A stretch of 8,392 nucleotides of DNA, from positions 1 to 8,392 of the forward strand of contig JAUHZL010000108.1 of NCBI GenBank assembly GCA_030425945.1. Reading direction: 5' to 3'. Positions 1-8,231 of this stretch are shown here, one piece after another. The notes under the pieces are model-generated. The model did no database searches and was not told the origin of the DNA. It saw only the letters and a program-made list of their open reading frames with translations. The DNA comes from Alphaproteobacteria bacterium. Lineage in GTDB: Bacteria > Pseudomonadota > Alphaproteobacteria > Rhodobacterales > Rhodobacteraceae. Position 1 is the stretch's first letter, and every line of letters starts with the position of its first letter. The position numbers and the translations under genes were made by a program.

Positions 1-2432
1 TGCCGGTGACCGACGCCTGGGGCAGCGGGGCCTATGTCACCGCGACGCTGCTGACGCCGGTGGGCGGCGAGGCGCGGATGCCGACGCGGGCGCTGGGCCT
101 TGCCCATGCCGCCGTCGATCCGGGCGACCGGGCGCTGTCGGTCGCGCTCGGCGCGCCCGAGGTGCAGCGCGCGGGCACGCCGCTGGAGATGCGCGTGACC
201 GTCGCGGGTGCCGCGCCGGGCGAGCGGGCCTGGCTGACGCTGGCGGCCGTCGATGTCGGCATCCTGAACCTGACCAGCTTCGCGGCCCCCGATCCGCAGG
301 GGCATTATTTCGGCCAGCGGCGGCTTGGCGTCGGGCTGCGCGACCTCTACGGGCGGCTGATCGATGCGACCGACGGCGCGCTGGGCGCGGTCCGCTCGGG
401 CGGCGACGGCGCGGGCGACGCGCGGCTGGAGGCGCCGCCCCCGACCGAGGACCTGGCGGTGTGGTTCTCCGGCCATGTGCAGGTGGATGCGACCGGACAG
501 GCGACGCTGGTCTACGACCCCGGCCCGTTCAACGGCACCCTGCGGCTGATGGCCGTGGCCTGGACCGCGCGCGGGGTCGGGCAGGCCGCGAGGGACGTGA
601 TCCTGCGCGACCCGGTGGTGCTGTCCGCGACGCTGCCGCGCTTCCTCGCCCCCGGCGACGAGAGCGTGCTGCGGCTGGAACTGACCCATGCCGACGGACC
701 GGCAGGCGACGTGGGTATGGGGGTGACGGCCACCGGACCGCTGACGCTGGCCGGGGCCGTGCCGAACCGCGTGACGCTGCCGCCGCAGGGGCGGCAGGTG
801 CTGGAGCTGCCGATCCGCGCCGGAGATGTGGGAGACGGCGACCTGACGGTCGCGCTGCGGCTGCCCGACGGCACGACGACCGAGCGGCAGTTGCGCCTCG
901 GGGTCCGGGCCAACGACCCTGAGGTGACGCGCTCGAGCCGGTTCACGCTGGCGGCCGGGGACACCTTCACCGTGGACCGCGACATCTTCGCGGGCTTCCG
1001 GGCGGGCACGGGCCATGCCGTGCTGTCGGCGGGCGCGCTGGCGCGGTTCGATGCGCCCGGCCTGCTGGCCGCGCTCGACCGCTACCCGTGGGGCTGTACC
1101 GAGCAGATCACCAGCCGCGCCTTGCCGCTTCTCGACGCGCGTCCACTGGCGCTGGCGATGGGACTCGACGGCGATGCCACGCTGGACGAGCGGTTGCAGC
1201 AGGCGATCGGGACGGTGATGACCCGCCAGACTTCCAGCGGCGCGTTCGGCCTGTGGCGGCCCGAGAGCGGGGACCTGTGGCTCGACGCCTATGTGACCGA
1301 CTTCCTCAGCCGGGCCCGGGCGGCGGGGCTGGCGGTGCCGGATGTCGGCTTCCGCCTCGCCCTCGACAACCTGCGCAACCAGCTGAGCTACGTGCCGGAC
1401 TTCGACTCCGGGGGGCAGCCGATTGCCTATGCGCTCTACGTGCTGGCGCGCGAGGGGGCCGCGGCGACGGGCGACCTGCGTTACTACGCCGATGTGAAGG
1501 CGGACGCGTTCTCGACCCCGCTGGCGCTGGCGCAGCTTGGCGCGGCGCTGGCGAGCTACGGCGACCAGACGCGGGCCGACCGGATGTTCCGGCTGGCGAC
1601 GCAGCGGGTGGCGGCCGAGGCCGCGCGCCCGCCGGTGACGACGCTTTGGCGGATCGACTACGGCACGGCCCGGCGCGATGCGGCGGCGGTCCTGGCACTG
1701 GCGCTGGAGGCGGGCAGCACGGCGGCGGACGAGGCCACGCTGGTGGCCGCCGCGCTGGCGCGTCCGGAGGACCGGCGCTCGACCCAGGAGGCGGTCTGGG
1801 CCCTGCGTGCCGCGACCGAACTGGCAACCGCGCCCGAGGCCGGGTTTACCGTCAACGACGAGGCGGTGGACGGGCCGCTGGTGCGGGTGCTGGAACCGGA
1901 CACCTTCGCACCGCTGGCGATCCGGACCCGCAGCACCCGGGACGAGACGCTGGTGCTGACCACCTTCGGGGTGCCCGAGGTAGCCCCGCCCGCAGGCGGG
2001 AACGGCTACAGCATCGACCGGCGCTACTTCACGATGGAGGGCGAGCCGGTCACCCCGGAGCGGGTGCGCGCTGGCGACCGGTTCGTGACGTTGCTGACGG
2101 TGCGCCCGTCCGGCAGCCGCGAAGGGCGGCTGATGGTGGTCGACCCGTTGCCGGCGGGCTTCGAGATCGACAACCCGTCGCTGCTGTCGACCGGCGATGT
2201 CGCGGCGCTGGAGTGGCTGACGCTGGAGACGACGCCCAGCAACGTCGAGTTCCGGTCCGACCAGTTCCGCGCCGCGGTCGATCACTATGGCAGCCGGGCG
2301 TTCCAGCTGGCCTACATCGTCCGTGCCGTGTCGCCGGGCAGCTTCCATCACCCCGCCGCGATGGTCGAGGAAATGTATCGCCCGCACTACCGGGCGGTCA
2401 GCGACACCGGGCGCGTGACGGTGGTGCGCTGA
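1..2432 (+). CDS. yfhM: Bacterial alpha-2-macroglobulin, thioester type (YfhM-like), C-terminal part
   Basis: The reading frame is open at the left edge (first full codon at base 3), so the signal or lipoprotein region and the N-terminal MG domains lie outside; about 809 residues are visible. Counting from the GTG at base 6, there is an MG-type beta segment with AVDVGILNLT (about 81-90). An alpha-2-macroglobulin core segment follows (WFSGHVQVD, about 153-161, and DPGPFNGTLRLMA, about 171-183). The thioester motif C364-T-E-Q367 (bases 1095-1106) opens a helical thioester domain to about 650, and a C-terminal MG10-like domain (about 668-808) contains the family-typical VEEMYRP. Known role of the family: a periplasmic, usually inner-membrane-anchored bait that traps attacking proteases, with the Cys-Gln thioester linking covalently to them. 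The retained CxEQ implies the trapping-competent class rather than the thioester-less paralogue class. It is followed by pbpC after one base, the standard partner. The GTG at base 6 is not a real start. Confidence in the family is high; physiological role is inferred. Confidence 0.93.
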   Translation, partial: PVTDAWGSGAYVTATLLTPVGGEARMPTRALGLAHAAVDPGDRALSVALGAPEVQRAGTPLEMRVTVAGAAPGERAWLTLAAVDVGILNLTSFAAPDPQGHYFGQRRLGVGLRDLYGRLIDATDGALGAVRSGGDGAGDARLEAPPPTEDLAVWFSGHVQVDATGQATLVYDPGPFNGTLRLMAVAWTARGVGQAARDVILRDPVVLSATLPRFLAPGDESVLRLELTHADGPAGDVGMGVTATGPLTLAGAVPNRVTLPPQGRQVLELPIRAGDVGDGDLTVALRLPDGTTTERQLRLGVRANDPEVTRSSRFTLAAGDTFTVDRDIFAGFRAGTGHAVLSAGALARFDAPGLLAALDRYPWGCTEQITSRALPLLDARPLALAMGLDGDATLDERLQQAIGTVMTRQTSSGAFGLWRPESGDLWLDAYVTDFLSRARAAGLAVPDVGFRLALDNLRNQLSYVPDFDSGGQPIAYALYVLAREGAAATGDLRYYADVKADAFSTPLALAQLGAALASYGDQTRADRMFRLATQRVAAEAARPPVTTLWRIDYGTARRDAAAVLALALEAGSTAADEATLVAAALARPEDRRSTQEAVWALRAATELATAPEAGFTVNDEAVDGPLVRVLEPDTFAPLAIRTRSTRDETLVLTTFGVPEVAPPAGGNGYSIDRRYFTMEGEPVTPERVRAGDRFVTLLTVRPSGSREGRLMVVDPLPAGFEIDNPSLLSTGDVAALEWLTLETTPSNVEFRSDQFRAAVDHYGSRAFQLAYIVRAVSPGSFHHPAAMVEEMYRPHYRAVSDTGRVTVVR

Positions 2433-2433
2433 G

Positions 2434-4473
2434 GTGAGGTCCGCCCGGACGCTGCTGCTGGCGGCGGCGCTGCTCTTCGGGGCGGCGCTGGCGCGGGACG
2501 GCGTCGATGTCTGGGTGGCGGCGACCGATCTGCCGCCGCTGGTGCCCGAGACCAGCGTCGAGATGCGCGACCGGAGCGGTGTGCTGCTGCGCGCCTACAC
2601 GGTCGAGGACGGGCGCTACCGGCTGGGGGCGGACCCGGCGGCGGTGGACCCGCTCTACCTCGCCATGCTGCTGACCTACGAGGATCAGCGGTTCCCGGAC
2701 CACGCCGGGGTCGATCCGCTGGCGATCCTGCGCGCGGCGGGGCAGAGCCTGCGGGCGGGCCGGGTCGTCTCGGGCGGCTCGACGCTGACGATGCAGGTCG
2801 CGCGCCTGCTGGAGAACAGCGGCACCGGGGCCTGGGCGGGCAAGCTGCGGCAGGTCCGGCTGGCGCTGGCGCTGGAGCGGCGGCTGACCAAGGCGCAGGT
2901 GCTGGAGCTTTACCTGACGCTGGCCCCGTTCGGGGGCAACATCGAGGGGGTGCGGGCCGGGGCGCTGACATGGCTGGGGCGGGCGCCGGGGCGGCTGACG
3001 CCCGCGCAGGCCGCGCTGCTTGTGGCCTTGCCGCAGAGCCCCGAGACCCGGCGTCCGGACCGCTTTCCCGAGGCGGCGCGGCAGGCCCGGGACCGGGTGC
3101 TGGCCCGTGCGGCAGCGACAGGCGTGATCGATGCCGAGACGCTGGAGAGTGCCCGGCGCGCCCCGGTTCCCGACCTCCGCCGCCCCTTTCCGGCGCTGGC
3201 GACGCACCTGACCGACCGGGTCGCGGCCGCGCGACCGGGGCCGCTGCGGCACGACCTGAGCCTCGATGCCGGGTTGCAGGCCCGGCTGGAGGGGCTGGCG
3301 GCCGAGGCGGCGCGGACGACCGGGCCGCAGATCTCGGCGGCGATCCTCGTAGTGGAGACCGCGACCGGGCTGATCCGGGCCTCGGTCGGATCGGCGGGCC
3401 TGGAGGATGGCGCGCGGCAGGGATTCGTCGACATGACGCAGGCGGTCCGCTCGCCCGGCTCCACGCTGAAGCCGCTGGTCTATGGGCTTGCCTTCGATGC
3501 CGGGCTGGCGCACCCGGAGACCCTGATCGAGGACCGCCCGACCGCCTTCGGTACCTACGTGCCGCAGAACTTCGACAAGACGTGGCGGGGCACGCTGAGC
3601 CTGCGCGACGCATTGCAGGCCTCGCTGAACATCCCGGCGGTGAAGCTGACCGAGGCGCTTGGCCCCGCCAACCTGACCGCCGCGATGCGCCGCGCCGGAA
3701 TGGAGCCGCGGCTGCCGGGCGGCGTTCCGGGCCTCGCCGTGGCACTGGGCGGTGTCGGGGTGACGCTGGAGGAACTCGTCGGCCTCTACGCCGGGATCGC
3801 CGCTGGCGGCGAGGCCGTGCGACCCGGGTGGGATGCCGCGAGTGCCGCGACCGCTGGCACCCGGATCATGGGCGAGGTTGCCGCCTGGCAGGTGGGCGAC
3901 GTCCTGCGCGGGGTGCCGCCGCCGCCCCATGCCGCGCGCGGGCTCGCCTTCAAGACAGGCACCAGCTACGGCCACCGCGACGCCTGGGCGATCGGTTATG
4001 ACGGGGCGCATGTGGTCGGCGTCTGGCTCGGCCGTCCGGACGGTACGCCGGTGCCGGGCGCCTTCGGCGCGGATGTCGCTGCCCCGCTGCTGTTCGAAGT
4101 GTTCGGCGCGGTGACGCCCCGCTTCGTGCCCGCCCCGCCGCCGCCGCCCGCGACGCTGACGGTGGCCACCGCCGACCTGCCGCTGCCGCTGCGCCAGTTC
4201 CGCAGCCGCGACGCGGCCCTGCAGCCCGAACGGCGGGTCGAGATCGCGTTTCCGCCGCAGGGCGCGGTGCTGGCCCCGATGCCGGGCGGGCTTCCGGTGA
4301 AGCTGCGCGGCGGCGTGCCGCCCTTCGCGGTGCTGGCCGACGGCGTGCCGGTCGCCACCGGCGTGATGCGGCGCGAGACCGCGCTGCAGGACGCGGGGCC
4401 GGGCTTCGTCACCCTGACGGTGATCGATGCCGAGGGGGCGGTCGGGCGCGTCTCGGTCGAGGTGCGCCCCTGA
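2434..4473 (+). CDS. pbpC: Penicillin-binding protein 1C, bifunctional transglycosylase/transpeptidase
   Basis: This 679-residue class A PBP is a little shorter than E. coli PbpC (about 770). A short hydrophobic N-terminal segment (7-20) acts as signal anchor, placing the enzyme in the periplasm. The GT51 glycosyltransferase domain shows EDQRFPDHAG with catalytic Glu83 (83-92), GGSTLTMQ (114-121), the KLRQ...ALERRLTK helix (137-153) and ELYLTLAPFGGN (158-169). The transpeptidase domain has all three motifs: S343-T-L-K346, S397-L-N399 and K507-T-G-T510. A Pro-rich linker (563-572) leads to a C-terminal Ig-like BiPBP_C domain (about 600-679), which is diagnostic for PBP1C. The enzyme polymerises lipid II glycan chains and should cross-link them; in E. 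coli the transpeptidase activity of PBP1C is poorly demonstrated. The GTG start lies one base after the upstream TGA with only a weak GGTGG upstream, so translation is probably coupled to the macroglobulin gene; the next in-frame Met (44) would remove the anchor. Confidence 0.95.
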   Translation: MRSARTLLLAAALLFGAALARDGVDVWVAATDLPPLVPETSVEMRDRSGVLLRAYTVEDGRYRLGADPAAVDPLYLAMLLTYEDQRFPDHAGVDPLAILRAAGQSLRAGRVVSGGSTLTMQVARLLENSGTGAWAGKLRQVRLALALERRLTKAQVLELYLTLAPFGGNIEGVRAGALTWLGRAPGRLTPAQAALLVALPQSPETRRPDRFPEAARQARDRVLARAAATGVIDAETLESARRAPVPDLRRPFPALATHLTDRVAAARPGPLRHDLSLDAGLQARLEGLAAEAARTTGPQISAAILVVETATGLIRASVGSAGLEDGARQGFVDMTQAVRSPGSTLKPLVYGLAFDAGLAHPETLIEDRPTAFGTYVPQNFDKTWRGTLSLRDALQASLNIPAVKLTEALGPANLTAAMRRAGMEPRLPGGVPGLAVALGGVGVTLEELVGLYAGIAAGGEAVRPGWDAASAATAGTRIMGEVAAWQVGDVLRGVPPPPHAARGLAFKTGTSYGHRDAWAIGYDGAHVVGVWLGRPDGTPVPGAFGADVAAPLLFEVFGAVTPRFVPAPPPPPATLTVATADLPLPLRQFRSRDAALQPERRVEIAFPPQGAVLAPMPGGLPVKLRGGVPPFAVLADGVPVATGVMRRETALQDAGPGFVTLTVIDAEGAVGRVSVEVRP

Positions 4474-4479
4474 GCCGGG

Positions 4480-5655
<1,176 letters not shown>

Positions 5656-5663
5656 GTGTGGGG

Positions 5664-5669
5664 CCTCCC
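5664..5669 (-). promoter_or_regulatory. Ribosome binding site of the thiolase gene
   Basis: On the minus strand GGGAGG lies eight bases before the ATG at 5655. This decides that start over the in-frame upstream codon at 5688, which lies behind the site. Confidence 0.75.
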
Positions 5670-5699
5670 GAAACGTGTCTGGCGGCAAGGTGCCAAGGG

Positions 5700-5711
5700 C
5701 GCCGCGCGGCG
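5700..5711. repeat. 12-bp perfect GC palindrome between the MarR and thiolase genes
   Basis: CGCCGCGCGGCG reads the same on both strands. An alternative hairpin pairs GCGGCG (5706-5711) with CGCCGC (5719-5724) around a 7-base loop. Neither is followed by a T tract in the minus direction, so this is not a convincing intrinsic terminator. It could slow or attenuate read-through into the thiolase gene, or it could simply be a by-product of the GC-rich composition. Confidence 0.35.
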
Positions 5712-5728
5712 TCCAGCGCGCCGCAACG

Positions 5729-6175
5729 TCACGGGGTCTCGAGGCGGGCGAAGCGCCGCAGGGCGCGGTCGAGGGCCTCGGTGTCGGCGGCCCCGAGGTC
5801 TTTGACGAGGCCGGCCTGGAACGTGCGGGCGATCCCGGCCAGTTCGGCCATCATCGCCGTGCCGCTGTCGGTCAGTGCCAGTTCCACGAGGCGGCGGTCG
5901 GTCCCGGAGGGCCGCTTGGTGACATGGCCCGCGGCCTCCAGCCGGGCGGCGGCGCGGCTGACCTTGGACTTGTCCATGTCGACGCGGGCGTGGATCTCGC
6001 GCACCGAGACGCCGCCCGATTGCGCTAGATGGGCGAGGACCCGCCATTCGGCCGTGCTGAGACCGAAGCGCTCGCGATAGTGGCGGCTGAAGGCACGGCT
6101 GAGCCGCCCGGCCGCGACATTCATCCGGTAGGGCAGGAAGGCGTCGAGGTCGAAGGGCGGCGTATCCTTGGCCAA
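5729..6175 (-). CDS. MarR-family transcriptional regulator, divergent to the hpa operon
   Basis: This 148-residue protein has the usual MarR length and layout: an N-terminal dimerisation helix (14-36), a winged helix-turn-helix (about 42-105) with FGLSTAEWRVLAHL at its start, a recognition helix DKSKVSRAAARLE (68-80), a wing carrying the conserved D93-R94-R95, and a C-terminal dimerisation helix (about 107-145). MarR proteins bind palindromic operators as dimers and usually repress until an aromatic ligand binds. The start is TTG at 6175: a GGAG lies six bases ahead, an in-frame stop lies at 6194-6196, and the alternative ATG (residue 18, base 6124) would cut off the conserved first helix. 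It is transcribed away from hpaF across a shared control region, so regulation of hpaFED and of itself is the natural inference. It does not resemble the classical enterobacterial HpaR that I know, so that symbol is withheld. Confidence 0.92.
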   Translation of the reverse strand: MAKDTPPFDLDAFLPYRMNVAAGRLSRAFSRHYRERFGLSTAEWRVLAHLAQSGGVSVREIHARVDMDKSKVSRAAARLEAAGHVTKRPSGTDRRLVELALTDSGTAMMAELAGIARTFQAGLVKDLGAADTEALDRALRRFARLETP

Positions 6176-6181
6176 GGCGGG

Positions 6182-6185
6182 CTCC
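6182..6185 (-). promoter_or_regulatory. Ribosome binding site supporting the TTG start of the MarR gene
   Basis: GGAG on the minus strand lies six bases before the TTG at 6175. With the in-frame stop just upstream (6194-6196), this leaves TTG as the only start that keeps the complete MarR fold. Confidence 0.6.
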
Positions 6186-6235
6186 GGGTCGGGTCACGGC
6201 ATTGGGCCATGCCGGGCGGACGCGATCAAGGCGGG

Positions 6236-6264
6236 ATTGACAGGGGTCGTTTTTTGATTAACAA
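6236..6264 (+). promoter_or_regulatory. Candidate sigma-70-type promoter of hpaFED
   Basis: A perfect -35 box TTGACA (6237-6242) is followed after 16 bases by a weak -10 match, TAACAA (6259-6264). These sit in the only AT-rich stretch of an otherwise very GC-rich neighbourhood. Transcription would begin near 6271, giving a leader of about 24 bases before the hpaF GTG. Read on the other strand, the same two hexamers give TTGTTA and GTCAAT with a 17-base spacer, a weak candidate for the divergent MarR gene promoter. The -10 match is poor, so exact positions are uncertain. Confidence 0.5.
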
Positions 6265-6265
6265 A
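6253..6265. promoter_or_regulatory. Candidate MarR operator (TTTG-N5-CAAA dyad)
   Basis: TTTGATTAACAAA is an imperfect dyad: four-base arms TTTG and CAAA, with further symmetry inside the 5-base centre. The size and AT-rich TTG...CAA form suit a MarR dimer. It covers the proposed -10 region of the hpa promoter, so binding would block RNA polymerase. That the adjacent MarR protein binds here is inferred from position only. Confidence 0.45.
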
Positions 6266-6281
6266 GCAAGTATATGGCGAG

Positions 6282-6290
6282 GGAGGAGGA
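6282..6290 (+). promoter_or_regulatory. Strong ribosome binding site that decides the hpaF start
   Basis: GGAGGAGGA contains overlapping Shine-Dalgarno cores: GGAGG (6282-6286) is eight bases and AGGAGGA (6284-6290) four bases before the GTG at 6295. It lies inside the longer reading frame that would begin at the ATG at 6274, arguing that the ATG is not used. Confidence 0.8.
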
Positions 6291-6294
6291 GCCC

Positions 6295-6687
6295 GTGCCG
6301 CATATCCAGATCGACTACTCGCCGAACCTCGAGGCGCGGCTCGACGTGGCCGGGCTGTGCCGGGTCCTGCGCGACGCGGCCGCCGAGACCGGGGTCTTCC
6401 CGCTGGCGGGCATCCGGGTCCGGGCCACGGCCTGCACGCATGTCGTGATGGCAGACGGCAATCCGGAGCACGCGTTCCTCGACATCTCGGTGCGCCTGCG
6501 CGGCGGGCGGGCAATGGACGACAAGCGGCGGGCGACCGCGCATGTCTTCGCGGCCGCCGAAGCGTACTGCGCCGAGGTCATGGCGACCTCGTCCTTAATG
6601 CTGTCGCTCGAGATGCGCGACATCGATCCCGAGCTCAGCCCGAAGGCCAGCTCGATCCGACGCTACCTGCCGGGAGACACTGCATGA
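6295..6687 (+). CDS. hpaF: 5-carboxymethyl-2-hydroxymuconate delta-isomerase (HpaF)
   Basis: This is a 130-residue tautomerase-superfamily protein (E. coli HpaF is about 126). It ketonises 5-carboxymethyl-2-hydroxymuconate to 5-oxopent-3-ene-1,2,5-tricarboxylate, the third step of homoprotocatechuate meta-cleavage in the cytoplasm. It starts (Met)-P-H-I-Q-I-D-Y, matching the MPHF.. start of the family, where removal of Met exposes Pro as catalytic base. The family blocks FPLAGIRVR (35-43), MADGNPEHAF (52-61) and GRAMDDKRR (71-79) follow. The GTG at 6295 is preferred to the in-frame ATG at 6274 because the strong ribosome site lies between them, and an N-terminal extension would bury the catalytic Pro. 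The gene is the first of the operon and its stop overlaps the hpaE start (ATGA). Beginning with the isomerase differs from the enterobacterial order. Confidence 0.92.
   Translation: MPHIQIDYSPNLEARLDVAGLCRVLRDAAAETGVFPLAGIRVRATACTHVVMADGNPEHAFLDISVRLRGGRAMDDKRRATAHVFAAAEAYCAEVMATSSLMLSLEMRDIDPELSPKASSIRRYLPGDTA
6672..6676 (+). promoter_or_regulatory. Ribosome binding site of hpaE inside the end of hpaF
   Basis: GGGAG lies seven bases before the ATG at 6684, within the last codons of hpaF. It supports that start over longer in-frame options reaching back to 6357, which would overlap most of hpaF. Confidence 0.65.
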
Positions 6688-8195
6688 GCGACCTTGCCAC
6701 CCACCTGTCGCAGCTTCGCGGCCACCTCGACCGGATCCCCGACGGTGGTCTGCCGAACCTGATCGGCGGGCAGGATGTGCCGGCTCTCGGCGGCAGGCGG
6801 TTCGAAACACGCTCGCCGGTCGACGACAGCCTGATCTGCGAGGTCGCGCTGGGCGAGGCGGCGGACATCGACGCGGCGGCCAAGGCGGCGAAAGCGGCCT
6901 TCCCGGGCTGGGCCGCCGTCAGCGGGGCCGAGCGCAAGAAAGTCCTGCACCGCATCGCCGATGCCATCGTCGCCCGCGCCGACGAGATCGCCCTCTGCGA
7001 GTGCTGGGACACCGGGCAGGCCTATCGCTTCATGTCCAAGGCCGCGCTGCGCGGGGCGGAGAACTTCCGGTACTTCGCCGACATGGCCCCCTCGGCGCGG
7101 GACGGGCAGGCGCTGCCGTCGCCGCACCATCTGAACGTGACGTCCCGCAGTCCGATCGGTCCGGTCGGGGTCATCACGCCGTGGAACACGCCCTTCATGC
7201 TGTCGACCTGGAAGATTGCCCCGGCGCTGGCGGCAGGCTGCACGGTGGTGCACAAACCGGCGGAGTTCTCGCCCTGGACCGCGCGGTTGCTGGCAGAGAT
7301 CTGCCGGGACGCCGGGTTGCCGGACGGTGTGCTGAACCTCGTCAACGGCTTCGGCGAAGGCGCGGGGCGGGCCCTGACCGAGCATCCCGACATCCGGGCC
7401 ATCGCCTTCGTGGGCGAGTCGAAGACCGGCTCGGCCATCATGCGGCAGGGGGCCGAGACCCTGAAGCGGGTGCATTTCGAACTGGGGGGCAAGAACCCGG
7501 TGATCGTGTTCGAGGATGCCGACCTCGACCGCGCCCTCGATGCGGCGGTGTTCATGATCTACTCGCTGAACGGCGAGCGCTGCACCTCGTCGTCGCGGCT
7601 GCTCGTGCAGGAGAGCATCGCCGACGCCTTCGAGGAGAAGCTGGCCGCGCGCGCCCGGGCCGTGCGGGTGGGGCATCCGCTCGACCCCGCGACCGAGGTC
7701 GGTCCGCTGATCCACAAGACCCATTTCGACAAGGTGACGGGCTATTTCGACGTGGCGCGGACCGAGGGGGCGCAGGTGGCCGCCGGTGGCGCGCGCGTCG
7801 GCGAGACCGGCTGGTTCGTCGCGCCGACGCTGTTCACCGGGGCGACACCCGACATGCGGATCGCGCAGGAAGAGGTTTTCGGCCCGGTGCTGACCGTGCT
7901 GCGCTTTCGCGACGAGGCCGAGGCGCTGGAGATCGCCAACGGCGTGGCCTACGGTCTGACAGGGTATGTCTGGACCAACGACCTGACACGGGCGCTGCGG
8001 GTCTCGGACGCGCTGGAGGCCGGCATGATCTGGGTGAATTCCGAAAACGTGCGGCACCTGCCGACCCCCTTCGGCGGGGTCAAGGCCAGCGGCATCGGGC
8101 GCGACGGCGGGGACTGGTCCTTCGAGTTCTACATGGAGCAGAAGAACGTCGCCTTCGCGCTCGGAGCCCACAAGATTCCGAAACTGGGTGCCTGA
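6684..8195 (+). CDS. hpaE: 5-carboxymethyl-2-hydroxymuconate semialdehyde dehydrogenase (HpaE)
   Basis: This complete 503-residue NAD-dependent aldehyde dehydrogenase (E. coli HpaE is about 488) oxidises the ring-cleavage product 5-carboxymethyl-2-hydroxymuconate semialdehyde to the corresponding acid, the substrate of the isomerase encoded just upstream. The fold's key residues are all present: PWNTP with Asn168, KPAE with Lys191, the cofactor loop FVGESKTG (242-249), general base Glu266 in FELGGK, nucleophile Cys300 in NGERCTSSSR, and EEVFGP (396-401). NGERC, ENVRHLPTPFGG (454-465) and the C-terminal FEFYMEQKNVAFALG are features I associate with HpaE rather than betaine- or succinate-semialdehyde dehydrogenases; the neighbours settle the assignment. 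The start is the ATG overlapping the hpaF stop as ATGA, with GGGAG seven bases ahead, so translation is probably coupled. A 36-base spacer separates it from hpaD. Confidence 0.94.
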   Translation: MSDLATHLSQLRGHLDRIPDGGLPNLIGGQDVPALGGRRFETRSPVDDSLICEVALGEAADIDAAAKAAKAAFPGWAAVSGAERKKVLHRIADAIVARADEIALCECWDTGQAYRFMSKAALRGAENFRYFADMAPSARDGQALPSPHHLNVTSRSPIGPVGVITPWNTPFMLSTWKIAPALAAGCTVVHKPAEFSPWTARLLAEICRDAGLPDGVLNLVNGFGEGAGRALTEHPDIRAIAFVGESKTGSAIMRQGAETLKRVHFELGGKNPVIVFEDADLDRALDAAVFMIYSLNGERCTSSSRLLVQESIADAFEEKLAARARAVRVGHPLDPATEVGPLIHKTHFDKVTGYFDVARTEGAQVAAGGARVGETGWFVAPTLFTGATPDMRIAQEEVFGPVLTVLRFRDEAEALEIANGVAYGLTGYVWTNDLTRALRVSDALEAGMIWVNSENVRHLPTPFGGVKASGIGRDGGDWSFEFYMEQKNVAFALGAHKIPKLGA

Positions 8196-8217
8196 CCGGC
8201 ACCGCCCTGCCCGAGCG

Positions 8218-8223
8218 AGAGGA
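8218..8223 (+). promoter_or_regulatory. Ribosome binding site of hpaD
   Basis: AGAGGA ends eight bases before the ATG at 8232, in the 36-base spacer after hpaE. No terminator or separate promoter is visible in that spacer, consistent with one operon. Confidence 0.65.
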
Positions 8224-8231
8224 AAGTCCGC

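Noticed and set aside
1088..2437. 449-residue plus-strand open frame within the macroglobulin gene
   Set aside because: It is an out-of-frame Gly/Ala/Arg-rich translation of the macroglobulin thioester and C-terminal region.
2398..4011. Long minus-strand open frames (537 and 452 residues) opposite pbpC
   Set aside because: Their products are Arg/Pro/Gly-rich without recognisable domains, typical of antisense frames in GC-rich DNA. The plus strand carries an intact PBP1C with all motifs.
5656..5688. Eleven-residue N-terminal extension of the thiolase
   Set aside because: The ribosome site lies inside this stretch, and family members start at the residue matching the ATG at 5655.
6200..6211. 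CATTGGGCCATG as a second operator in the divergent region
   Set aside because: Only the outer CAT/ATG and one inner pair are symmetric; this is too weak to separate from chance.
6357..6683. Upstream extension of the hpaE frame
   Set aside because: The 109 extra codons overlap hpaF out of frame and have low-complexity content; the ATG at 6684 has a ribosome site and begins the conserved aldehyde dehydrogenase.
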